Shown: positions 9,130 to 15,930 of the stretch, piece by piece | Layout: every line of letters starts with the position of its first letter | Numbering within the stretch: the stretch's first letter is position 1 | Assembly (NCBI GenBank): GCA_947588795.1 | Contig: CANPZJ010000002.1 | Span: 1 to 25,912 of the forward strand | DNA length: 25,912 nucleotides | Origin: an uncultured Bacilli bacterium | Lineage (GTDB): Bacteria > Bacillota_I > Bacilli_A > RF39 > UBA660 | Direction of reading: 5' to 3' | The notes under the pieces: model-generated | Databases searched by the model: none | Told to the model about the DNA's origin: nothing | Seen by the model: only the letters and a program-made list of their open reading frames with translations | Position numbers and translations under genes: made by a program

Positions 9130-9455
9130 CATTTACAAATTGATTATTTGTTTTTTGAAACACCGGTTTTTACGAATTTGGGGTAAACTCCAAAATGGGA
9201 ATTTGTCTTCAAATGTTTTTTTGATATTCAATTAAATTATTTTTCATAATTTTTCTTTCCTTTCTTTAATATTATTTTGCTTGACTATTTTTTTCCTTAT
9301 CGTTTTTCCCAAGTGGGAAAAACGATAATTAATAATACTTTTTTGTTATTCTTGAATAAATACTACCATTTTCCCACTTGGGAAAATGGCTGTTAATAAG
9401 TTTATAATTTTCTTAAATTTTTCTTTGAACACTTTGCCGACATCGGCAAAGTGCT
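9130..9455. repeat. Series of dyad-symmetric elements in a 560-bp non-coding gap
   Basis: No convincing gene lies between 9095 and 9644; the plus strand is strongly T-rich. Three perfect palindromes stand out: 9297-9328 (15-bp arms, core TTTTTCCCA/TGGGAAAAA), 9366-9389 (11-bp arms CCATTTTCCCA) and 9430-9453 (11-bp arms CACTTTGCCGA). Each has a 2-base centre. Centres are 65 and 64 bp apart, about six helical turns. TTAAT or TTAAC follows each right arm within a few bases. The arm sequences differ but stay perfectly complementary. Weaker dyads lie at 9135-9151, 9177-9194 (7-bp stem with one G-T pair) and 9234-9252. There are no U-tracts after the stems, so these are not ordinary terminators. 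Confidence 0.75.
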
Positions 9456-9644
9456 CATTAACTATATTTTTAATATTATTTTTTTATTTAAAATATCAAC
9501 ATAAATTTCCTCCCTCTACTTATAATATTAGCTTTTTTTCTTCGATTTCCTTTTTTTTAAGTAAATTTTCACAAAAAATTGCATTTTTTAATTATTATCT
9601 TGCATTATTTTTTAATTACTAATAATATTATTAGTAGGTGACAT

Positions 9645-10670
9645 ATGAAAATAAAAAAATATTTGTTATCAATTCTTTTAATGTTATCCCTTTTAATTAT
9701 TACTTATTTTGTTATTTTAAAAGATTGTGATTTTAATTTATTAATTAGTTCCCTAAAAAATACTAATCCTTGGTATTTACTTTTAGCATGCTTTAGTATA
9801 TTTATGTATATTACAATGGGTAGTCTATTAATAAAATGTATTTTAAAATATTTTAAACATCATATTAATTTATATCAGGCATTTGGTTATCATTTTACCG
9901 AAGTTTATTTTTCATCTATTACGCCAAGTTATGTTGGTGGTCAACCAGTGCAAATGTATGAAATGAAAAAAGATGGTATTCCTTATGAAGAGAGTAGTCT
10001 TATTATTTTATTTACTAATATGTTAAATAGACTCATCTTAATAATTTTAGCTAGTATTTTATTTATTATTTATTTTAAAGAAATATTTAATATTAAACCT
10101 CTTTATAATATTCTAATTGGGGTAGGTTATATATCAACACTTCTTATTATATTTTTATTTGCTAGTTTAATATATTCGAAAAAAATAGCTAACTTAGTTT
10201 TAAAAATAGTATGTTTTTTTATAGATCATTTTAAATTTATAAAAAATAAAAATTTAAAAAAAGATAAATTTAAAGAGATGATTAAAAATTATAAAGCATG
10301 TACTAAAATAAATAAAGAAAATCCTAAATTAATAATAGAGGCATTTTTTATAACTTTATTGCAAAGAATCTTTTTATTACTTACTAGTTATTTAGTATAT
10401 TTAGCCTTTGGTTTATCTAAATATTCTTTACTTTTAGTTATAACTTTCCAAATATGTGTAACTCTAGGCTCTGATTTAATGCCAACTCCAGGTGGAGTTA
10501 TGGTTAATGAAGGATTGCTTCTTGGAATAAATAGACTTTTATATGGTAAAAAATTAGCCTTATCAGGTATGATTATGCAAAGAAGTTTAAACTTTTATAT
10601 TTTAATTATTATAAGTGGTATTTTCTATATAATCTTTCATTTTCGAAAAAAAATTAAGAAAATTTCGTGA
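9645..10670 (+). CDS. YbhN/AglD-family integral membrane protein (flippase-like, UPF0104)
   Basis: 341 aa, about eight transmembrane spans. It has the family signatures SITPSYVGGQPVQMYEM (about residues 92-108) and SDLMPTPGGVMVNEGLLLG (about 277-296). Relatives include the N-terminal membrane half of MprF and other proteins proposed to move or present lipids; many are annotated as lysylphosphatidylglycerol synthase transmembrane region. No synthase domain follows here, so it is the flippase-like half alone and its substrate is unknown. AGGTGA precedes the ATG. No partner gene lies next to it. Confidence 0.82.
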   Translation: MKIKKYLLSILLMLSLLIITYFVILKDCDFNLLISSLKNTNPWYLLLACFSIFMYITMGSLLIKCILKYFKHHINLYQAFGYHFTEVYFSSITPSYVGGQPVQMYEMKKDGIPYEESSLIILFTNMLNRLILIILASILFIIYFKEIFNIKPLYNILIGVGYISTLLIIFLFASLIYSKKIANLVLKIVCFFIDHFKFIKNKNLKKDKFKEMIKNYKACTKINKENPKLIIEAFFITLLQRIFLLLTSYLVYLAFGLSKYSLLLVITFQICVTLGSDLMPTPGGVMVNEGLLLGINRLLYGKKLALSGMIMQRSLNFYILIIISGIFYIIFHFRKKIKKIS

Positions 10671-10690
10671 AAAAAAAGGAAATCGAAGAA

Positions 10691-10752
10691 AAAAAGCAAA
10701 TATATATAAATGAAAGGAGAAAAATTTTTTCATTTAATTTATTGCTTTTTGA
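10691..10752 (+). terminator. Long two-part hairpin after the YbhN-type gene
   Basis: The outer arms AAAAAGCAA (10691-10699) and TTGCTTTTT (10742-10750) and inner arms AAATGAAA (10708-10715) and TTTCATTT (10728-10735) form one interrupted stem that ends in TTTTT. It is probably the terminator of the upstream gene. It could also act as an attenuator before the small toxin-antitoxin-like pair, because the loop contains GGAG. Confidence 0.5.
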
Positions 10753-10783
10753 TATATAAATTTGAAAGAAAGAGATGGTATTT

Positions 10784-10981
10784 ATGAATAAAAAAGAATA
10801 TTTAAAATCACAAAAAGATTGTGCTAAAATGTTGGGACTTTCTTTAAAAAAATATAATGAAAGTTTAAAAAATATTAAAGTTGTGAAATTTAAAAATAAA
10901 AAAGCAAATAAAAAAGAGACAATAAATATATTAAATGAGTTTGGATTAAATGAAAATGATTTAAAAAAACATACATGTTAG
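10784..10981 (+). CDS. Small basic protein, likely antitoxin partner of the MazF-like gene
   Basis: 65 aa from the ATG at 10784, chosen because GAGATGG lies six bases upstream; an ATG at 10775 would add three residues with a poorly spaced RBS. The protein is Lys/Asn-rich, and the stretch DCAKMLGLSLKKYNESL could be a short helix-turn-helix. I do not recognise a named antitoxin family. Its TAG overlaps the next ATG by 7 nt, so the two are translationally coupled, with the small gene first as in most type II toxin-antitoxin pairs. The antitoxin role is inferred from position and size. Confidence 0.6.
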   Translation: MNKKEYLKSQKDCAKMLGLSLKKYNESLKNIKVVKFKNKKANKKETINILNEFGLNENDLKKHTC

Positions 10982-11376
10982 ATCAAAAACCTAAGATAGG
11001 TGAAATTTGGTTAGTGGTTATGCCAATTATTTATGTTGAAAATGAAGAAGTTAGTTTTAAAACACAAAAAAGACCAGTATTAATTTTAGATGATGGTCGT
11101 GGTTTTATTGTCGAAGAAGACAATAAAAATTATCATGTTTTTAAACTAACCAGTCAAAAAGATAGTTATAAAAGAATCTTAATAAAAAATTGGCGAGAAT
11201 TAGGATTAAAAACAAAATCATACATAAGAATTGAAATGCCAATTAAAATTGAAGAAAGTCAATTTGTTTTCAAAATAACTGAATTATCATTTAAACAAAT
11301 GATAGAGTATTATCAAGAACTTTATAAAATTGTTAATATTTCTATGTTAGAAAAATTGGCAAATAGAATTCCATAA
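10975..11376 (+). CDS. MazF/PemK-like toxin-family protein
   Basis: 133 aa. It follows the MazF/PemK order: PKIGEIWLVVMP at the start, KRPVLILDDG, a middle strand ending FKLTSQKD, then GLKTKSYIRIEMPIKIEE and an ending KITELSFKQMIEYYQEL like the C-terminal helix of MazF proteins. These fold as SH3-like barrels and cleave RNA. The usual Arg and Ser/Thr of the active site are plausibly R86 or K-rich positions and T59-S60, but I cannot assign them with confidence. It overlaps the small upstream gene by 7 nt. It might alternatively be a MazF-fold protein that has lost nuclease activity. Confidence 0.65.
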   Translation: MLDQKPKIGEIWLVVMPIIYVENEEVSFKTQKRPVLILDDGRGFIVEEDNKNYHVFKLTSQKDSYKRILIKNWRELGLKTKSYIRIEMPIKIEESQFVFKITELSFKQMIEYYQELYKIVNISMLEKLANRIP

Positions 11377-11399
11377 AAAAAGAAATGACTAGCATTTCT
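11374..11399 (-). terminator. Terminator of the GerE-like gene
   Basis: Minus-strand stem AGAAATG / CATTTCT (loop CTAGT) followed by TTTTTTTA. The stem includes the TAG stop of the gene. Confidence 0.7.
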
Positions 11400-11604
11400 A
11401 AATGGTAAGTTCACCTAATTTTAATAATTCAACAACAGCTTGTGCACGACTTTTAACACCTAACTTTTGCATTGTATTAGATATGTGATTGCGGACAGTT
11501 TTTTCACTAATACCTAGAAACTCGGCAATCTCTTTAGTCGTTTTATTTAATACAAGTAATTCAAATACTTCACTTTCACGTGCTGTTAATATTCCTTTTG
11601 TCAT
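11398..11604 (-). CDS. GerE-type short LuxR-family DNA-binding regulator
   Basis: 68 aa, a LuxR-type helix-turn-helix only (LTARESEVFELL, KTTKEIAEFLGISEKTVRNHISNTMQKLGVKSRAQAV). The open frame extends to a GTG at 11625. AAGGGTG sits six bases before the ATG at 11604, so I take the shorter form. Free-standing LuxR domains of this size include B. subtilis GerE (74 aa), the last regulator of mother-cell gene expression in sporulation. A sigma-K-like promoter lies upstream (see separate entry), which supports the GerE comparison. Other short LuxR-type proteins exist, so orthology is not proven. Confidence 0.8.
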   Translation of the reverse strand: MTKGILTARESEVFELLVLNKTTKEIAEFLGISEKTVRNHISNTMQKLGVKSRAQAVVELLKLGELTI

Positions 11605-11631
11605 ATTAAACACCCTTTCATCCACTCATTG

Positions 11632-11659
11632 TATTTTATGAGTTTAGCTGTTTTTGGTG
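11632..11659 (-). promoter_or_regulatory. Possible sigma-K-type promoter of the GerE-like gene
   Basis: Minus strand: CACC (11659-11656), 15-bp spacer, CATAAAATA (11640-11632). This fits the B. subtilis sigma-K consensus MACM-N14-15-CATANNNTA. The predicted leader is about 20-30 nt. AT-rich DNA gives chance matches, so this is suggestive only. Confidence 0.4.
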
Positions 11660-11662
11660 TAT

Positions 11663-12115
11663 TTATAAGAACCATTTTAATTTGTTTTCATCTATTTTAC
11701 CAAGTAAATAATCCATTGAATAATGATATCTTTTAGCAAGGTCATATAAAAGTAGAGTAGGTATTTGATATTTACCATATTCATAACCAGTCCAAGTACT
11801 TCTAGATGTATTTAATGTTTTAGCTATTTTCTCTTGTGTTAATTTATTATCTTTTCTTAACATTTTTAATCTTTGACTAAGTATTTCTCTATTAATTTCT
11901 TTTCTCATATTAGGATATGTTTTTTCTTTAGATAGTCCCAGTACATAATCAATTGTCGTATTAAAATAATTACATAAATGATTTAAATGTTTAATAGGTA
12001 TTGGATCTCTTCCCACTTCATAAGAAGTATAAGTAGAACGATTTATTTTGAGTATATTAGCAACATCTTCTTGTCTCATATTAGCATTCTCTCTTAAATC
12101 TTTTAACTTTTCCAT
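11663..12115 (-). CDS. Transcriptional regulator with two tandem XRE (Cro/CI) helix-turn-helix domains
   Basis: 150 aa made of two XRE domains. The first is about residues 3-62 (MRQEDVANILKINRSTYTSYEVG) and the second about 80-140 (LTQEKIAKTLNTSRSTWTGYEYG). The two halves are clearly similar to each other and each ends in a DYVLG or DYLLG helix, which indicates an internal duplication. No separate sensor domain is present. AAAGGTG seven bases before the ATG supports the start. It is divergent from the candidate ncRNA and rlmN, and could regulate either. Targets are unknown. Confidence 0.85.
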   Translation of the reverse strand: MEKLKDLRENANMRQEDVANILKINRSTYTSYEVGRDPIPIKHLNHLCNYFNTTIDYVLGLSKEKTYPNMRKEINREILSQRLKMLRKDNKLTQEKIAKTLNTSRSTWTGYEYGKYQIPTLLLYDLAKRYHYSMDYLLGKIDENKLKWFL

Positions 12116-12133
12116 TTATAACACCTTTAGGTT

Positions 12134-12139
12134 ATTATA
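12134..12139 (-). promoter_or_regulatory. -10 box upstream of the double-XRE gene
   Basis: Minus-strand TATAAT with a poor -35. If used, transcription starts inside or just before the AAAGGTG ribosome binding site, about 12 nt from the ATG. Confidence 0.35.
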
Positions 12140-12190
12140 AATATTAATTAATATAATAAATTAAAATGTGTAGTTATTCAGACATTTTTC

Positions 12191-12219
12191 TTGAATATCA
12201 ATGTTGGCTATGTTATACT
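12191..12219 (+). promoter_or_regulatory. Strong promoter of the candidate small RNA
   Basis: TTGAAT (12191-12196), 17-bp spacer, TATACT (12214-12219) with extended TG at 12211-12212. The predicted start is G12226, exactly the first base of the 5' hairpin. Confidence 0.75.
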
Positions 12220-12225
12220 TTTTTT

Positions 12226-12324
12226 GTTAAGTATTTTAGTACTTAACCTAAGCTTTAAGTCAGGTGGGTAAAGACATTAAAACACGACCACAAAGGGGAA
12301 GAAGTAATACTTTTTCTCTTTTTT
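12226..12324 (+). ncRNA. Candidate ~100-nt structured RNA of unknown class
   Basis: It begins with a perfect 8-bp hairpin (GTTAAGTA / TACTTAAC) and continues through a GC-richer core (GTCAGGTGGGT, ACGACCAC, AAAGGGG) that can form a GTGG/CCAC stem. It ends at a short AGAAGT/ACTTTT hairpin followed by TTCTCTTTTTT. AAGTATT in the 5' hairpin can instead pair with AATACTT at the 3' end, so two folds compete. No reading frame is visible. rlmN has a separate promoter downstream, so this is probably an independent transcript. I cannot match it to SRP RNA (no GGAAGCAGC), 6S, tmRNA or a riboswitch class I know. Confidence 0.6.
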
Positions 12325-12357
12325 ATAAAATTACATTATTATTTAATAATTATGTTT

Positions 12358-12386
12358 TTTACAAATGAATAAAATTATAGTAAAAT
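12358..12386 (+). promoter_or_regulatory. rlmN-operon promoter predicting a leaderless mRNA
   Basis: TTTACA (12358-12363), 17-bp spacer, TAAAAT (12381-12386). The normal start distance puts +1 at 12393, the A of the rlmN ATG. No Shine-Dalgarno sequence precedes the gene. Confidence 0.65.
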
Positions 12387-12392
12387 AAAAGT

Positions 12393-13403
12393 ATGAGAAA
12401 TTTATTAAGTATGACTATGGAAAATTTAGAAGAATATTTCTTAAGTATTGGGGAAAAGAAGTTTAAAGCTTCCCAAGTTTTTGAATGGTTATATTTACAC
12501 AAAGAATATAATATAGATAATTTTAGTAATATTAAAAAAGAGATTAGAGATAGATTAAAAAGTGATTTTAATACTGATTTTATTAAAATAAAGAAAACAG
12601 AAAAAGGAACAGAAGTTAAGAAATATTTATTTGAGCTTTTAGATGGTAACTATATTGAAGCAGTTCTTATGGAACATGATTATGGTAAGAGTGTTTGTGT
12701 ATCAAGCGAAGTTGGTTGCAATATGGGATGTAAGTTTTGTGAAAGTGGAAGACTTAAAAAAGTAAGAGACTTAGAAACTTATGAAATGGTTGAGCAAATA
12801 ATATTAATAGAAAATGATATAAAAGAAAAGATACAAAGTGTAGTTATCATGGGTATAGGAGAACCTTTTGATAATTATGATAATGTCATTAACTTTATTA
12901 AAATAATTAATCATGCCAAAGGCTTAGCTATTGGATCTAGACATATTACGGTATCTACTTGTGGATTAGTTCCAAAGATAGAAGAGTTTAGTAACATACC
13001 TTTACAAGTAAATCTTGCTTTAAGTTTACATGCCCCAAATGATGAAATAAGAAATAAAATAATGCCCATAAATAAAGTGTATAATATTAGTAAAGTAATG
13101 GAAGCAATAAAGAAATATATTGCAAAAACTAATAGACGAGTAACCATTGAATATGTTATGCTTAATATGGTAAATGATAGCGTAGATAATGCAAGGGAAC
13201 TAGCAAGTCTTTTAAGAGGTATGAATGTCTATGTTAATTTAATACCATATAATGAAACAAATAATATAGATTTCAAGCGTAGTACAAGAATAAAAGAGTT
13301 TAAAGACACACTTTTAAAAAGTGGAATAAATGCTACGATTAGAAGAGAATTTGGTAGTGGTATTTCGGCTGCTTGTGGTCAACTTAGAAGTAAAGAGGTG
13401 TAA
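12393..13403 (+). CDS. rlmN: Dual-specificity RNA methyltransferase RlmN
   Basis: 336 aa. A radical-SAM enzyme that methylates C2 of A2503 in 23S rRNA and A37 in some tRNAs, in the cytoplasm. An N-terminal accessory domain (KKFKASQVFEWLY) precedes the CxxxCxxC iron-sulfur motif, Cys109-113-116 in GCNMGCKFCESG. MGIGEPFDNYDNV and the C-terminal cysteine Cys328 in AACGQLR are typical; that second region carries the methyl-transfer cysteine. The first ATG is favoured because NLLSMTMENLEEYF aligns with the usual N-terminus, although no RBS precedes it. It is the first gene of the prpC-prkC-rsgA-rpe unit; its end carries the GAGGTG used by prpC. Confidence 0.95.
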   Translation: MRNLLSMTMENLEEYFLSIGEKKFKASQVFEWLYLHKEYNIDNFSNIKKEIRDRLKSDFNTDFIKIKKTEKGTEVKKYLFELLDGNYIEAVLMEHDYGKSVCVSSEVGCNMGCKFCESGRLKKVRDLETYEMVEQIILIENDIKEKIQSVVIMGIGEPFDNYDNVINFIKIINHAKGLAIGSRHITVSTCGLVPKIEEFSNIPLQVNLALSLHAPNDEIRNKIMPINKVYNISKVMEAIKKYIAKTNRRVTIEYVMLNMVNDSVDNARELASLLRGMNVYVNLIPYNETNNIDFKRSTRIKEFKDTLLKSGINATIRREFGSGISAACGQLRSKEV

Positions 13404-13406
13404 TTT

Positions 13407-14144
13407 ATGAGATCATGTTATATGACTGATTCAGGTCGGGTTAGAAGTCATAATGAAGATAGTGTTACAATACTTAAAAATGAAAGTGATGAATATTTAT
13501 TAGTCGTTGCTGATGGTATGGGTGGACACCGTAAAGGTGAAGTTGCTTCATCTATTGCGGTTACTCATTTAGGTAAAAGATTTAATGAAACACCATCAAT
13601 TGGTTCAAAACTTGATGCGGTTAATTGGCTTAATGATAATGTTAATGAAATAAATAAAGAAGTATTAGAATATGGTGAAGAAAATATTGATTCAAGTGGT
13701 TTAGGTACTACTATAGTAATTGCGCTATTAACGAAAGATTATTTAATATTTGGTAATATTGGTGATTCTTCCGGTTATGTATTAAAAAATAATAAATTAC
13801 ATAAAGTTACGCATGATCATACTTTAGTAAATCTGCTTGTTGATGCCGGTAATTTAACCGAAGATGAAGCCAAAACTCATCCGAAGAAAAATGTGTTAAT
13901 GAAAGCGATTGGGGCCGCTGAAAAAGTAGATATTGATATCTTTGATGTTGATATGGAAAGTGAAGCAATAATGCTTTGTAGTGATGGTTTAACTAATATG
14001 TTAACGGATGAGCAAATTGAAAAGGTTTTGATTGATCCAGAATTAGAGATAGAAGAAAAAGTGGAAAAATTAATAAGAAAGTGTAATGCTCGTGGTGGCA
14101 ATGATAATATTTCGGTAGCACTTCTTATAAGGAATGGTGAGTAA
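13407..14144 (+). CDS. prpC: PP2C-family serine/threonine phosphatase PrpC/Stp
   Basis: 245 aa. A metal-dependent cytoplasmic protein phosphatase that reverses phosphorylation by the adjacent PASTA kinase. Metal and active-site motifs are visible: Asp18 in SHNEDS, Asp36-Gly37 in VADGMGGHRKGE, SGLGTT, GNIGDS, CSDGLTNM near residue 193 and GGNDNIS near the end. The length matches Stp/PrpC proteins. It starts 4 nt after rlmN, using a ribosome binding site inside the end of rlmN, and ends one base before the preferred kinase start. Confidence 0.95.
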   Translation: MRSCYMTDSGRVRSHNEDSVTILKNESDEYLLVVADGMGGHRKGEVASSIAVTHLGKRFNETPSIGSKLDAVNWLNDNVNEINKEVLEYGEENIDSSGLGTTIVIALLTKDYLIFGNIGDSSGYVLKNNKLHKVTHDHTLVNLLVDAGNLTEDEAKTHPKKNVLMKAIGAAEKVDIDIFDVDMESEAIMLCSDGLTNMLTDEQIEKVLIDPELEIEEKVEKLIRKCNARGGNDNISVALLIRNGE

Positions 14145-14145
14145 T

Positions 14146-15927
14146 ATGATAATGAAAGGGCAAAAGATTAGTGACCGTTACCAAGTTATAAAGTCAATTG
14201 GTGAAGGTGGTATGGCTAATGTATATTTAGCCTATGATACAATTTTAGACCGTAATGTGGCGGTTAAGGTTTTGCGTGGCGATTTAGCAACTGATGAAAA
14301 GTTTGTCCGTCGTTTTCAAAGAGAAGCCCTAGCAGCCTCATCTCTATCTAATCCTAATATTGTCGAAGTTTATGATGTTGGCGAAGATAATGGCGAATAT
14401 TACATTGTTATGGAATATATTGAAGGAAAACATCTAAAACAACTTTTAAAGAAACGAGGTAAACTTACTGTTACCGAAGCGGTAGATATTGTATCGCAAA
14501 TAACTGATGGTTTATCGGTAGCCCATGATTCATATATAATTCATAGAGATATTAAACCACAAAATATTATGATACTGGAAAATGGTTTAGTTAAAATAAC
14601 TGATTTTGGTATCGCGATGGCGATGAATTCAACCCAACTTACGCAAACTAATTCCGTAATGGGTAGTGTTCATTATTTACCACCAGAACAAGCAAATGGT
14701 AAGGGTGCTACCCTACAAAGTGATATATATTCAATCGGTATTCTATTTTATGAACTTTTAACTGGTAAATTACCTTTTAAAGGTGAAAATGCGGTAGAGA
14801 TTGCTTTAAAACATTTAAAAGAACCACTTCCATCCATTAGAGATGAACTACCTAATATACCACAAAGTGTGGAAAACATTATTATTAAAGCAACTGCTAA
14901 GAATCCCAAAAATAGATATGCTGATGCAAGAGAAATGCATGAAGATTTAAAAACTTGCCTAGATCCAGCGAGAGCAAATGAAGCCAAAATTCATTTGAAA
15001 TATCAAGAAGTATCAGATGATACAAAAGTATTAAAACAAGTTAAAGAAGAAGCTAAAAAGAATAGCGATAGTAAAAAAGTAAATAATAAAAAAGAAGAGA
15101 AGGAAGAAGTAATCGCAAAGAAGATTACAGGTGATGATTTGAAAAAGCAAAATAAAACATTAATATTATTAGCCTCAATATTTACTGGTTTAGTAATAGT
15201 TGTAACACTTGTATTTGTTATAATTATGGTTGTTAGTAGAACTTCAACTATTATTGTTCCAGATGTTACTAATAAACCGGCTGATGAAGCTATAAAAATA
15301 TTACAAAAAGCTGGCTTTACTATATCAGAAAATGAAAATTATGAATATTCTGAAGATGTAAAAGATGGTAATGTAATTAGAACTTTACCAAGGGCAGGAG
15401 AACCTAGAAAAAAGAATGCTGAAATTAAATTAGTTATTTCTCGTGATAATACAGTTACAATAGATGATTATACTCATGAAAGTTTCTTAGAAATAAAAGG
15501 TGCTTTAGAAGTATACGGCATAATTGTTAATTTTGAAGATGAAGTTGTCGATACTGATAGCGATTTTAAAGAGGGAGAAATTGTAAGTCAATCTGTGGAA
15601 AAAGGAAAAAATTTAACAGCTGGTGAATCAATTACTTTCTATGTTGCTCAAGTAGGAGTAGCTTATCCAGATTTTACTGATGGCTCTTATACAGTAGAAG
15701 ATGTTGAAGCATTCTGTGAAGATAATGAAATTAAATTAGATATTATTGAAACGCCAAGTGAAACAAATTTAGATGGTACTATTTATCGTCAAAGTAGAGC
15801 TGCTGGTAGTAGAGTGTCTAAAAATGCCGAATTTAAAATTTATGTTTATCGTAATGATAATGATGAAAATTTAGATGATAATCCAGAAGGTGAAATAACT
15901 TCTGATTGTGAAGATGGATTCTGTTAA
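14146..15927 (+). CDS. prkC: PASTA-domain Ser/Thr protein kinase PrkC/StkP
   Basis: 593 aa from the ATG at 14146, chosen because GGTGAG lies four bases upstream; the frame opens at 14134 but that start has no usable RBS. The cytoplasmic kinase domain has the glycine loop IGEGGMANVYLA, VAVKVL, HRDIKPQN, TDFGIA and the LPPEQANG segment. A Lys/Glu-rich juxtamembrane part leads to one span (about residues 340-365). Outside are three PASTA repeats (about 370-435, 437-505, 506-570), which in this family bind peptidoglycan fragments. The protein ends in an acidic tail with two cysteines. It controls growth, cell wall and germination in related Bacilli. Confidence 0.95.
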   Translation: MIMKGQKISDRYQVIKSIGEGGMANVYLAYDTILDRNVAVKVLRGDLATDEKFVRRFQREALAASSLSNPNIVEVYDVGEDNGEYYIVMEYIEGKHLKQLLKKRGKLTVTEAVDIVSQITDGLSVAHDSYIIHRDIKPQNIMILENGLVKITDFGIAMAMNSTQLTQTNSVMGSVHYLPPEQANGKGATLQSDIYSIGILFYELLTGKLPFKGENAVEIALKHLKEPLPSIRDELPNIPQSVENIIIKATAKNPKNRYADAREMHEDLKTCLDPARANEAKIHLKYQEVSDDTKVLKQVKEEAKKNSDSKKVNNKKEEKEEVIAKKITGDDLKKQNKTLILLASIFTGLVIVVTLVFVIIMVVSRTSTIIVPDVTNKPADEAIKILQKAGFTISENENYEYSEDVKDGNVIRTLPRAGEPRKKNAEIKLVISRDNTVTIDDYTHESFLEIKGALEVYGIIVNFEDEVVDTDSDFKEGEIVSQSVEKGKNLTAGESITFYVAQVGVAYPDFTDGSYTVEDVEAFCEDNEIKLDIIETPSETNLDGTIYRQSRAAGSRVSKNAEFKIYVYRNDNDENLDDNPEGEITSDCEDGFC

Positions 15928-15930
15928 TAT

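Noticed and set aside
9126..9131. Perfect TTGACA -35 box after the tRNA terminator
   Set aside because: No acceptable -10 lies 16-18 bp downstream.
9297..9453. CRISPR-like spacing of palindromes (24-32 bp units, 37-40 bp between)
   Set aside because: The units are not the same sequence, the intervals are all low-complexity AT, and no cas gene is present.
9386..9622. A 78-codon open frame in the gap before the YbhN-type gene
   Set aside because: It starts inside a palindrome, has no ribosome binding site, and its Phe/Leu/Ser-rich translation follows from T-rich non-coding DNA.
10710..10787. A 25-codon leader-peptide ORF before the MazF-like pair
   Set aside because: No ribosome binding site; the sequence is explained by the hairpin, and the reading runs through the next gene's start.
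12226..12324. SRP (4.5S) RNA, suggested by GTCAGGT and the length of about 100 nt
   Set aside because: The conserved GGAAGCAGC arm of the SRP domain is missing, and the GGAAGAAG seen is too far away to form the short conserved hairpin.
8425..14367. TGTCGAA (Spo0A-box core) at 8427, 11109 and 14361
   Set aside because: All three lie inside coding sequence, where GTC GAA encodes Val-Glu; they show the background rate rather than regulation.
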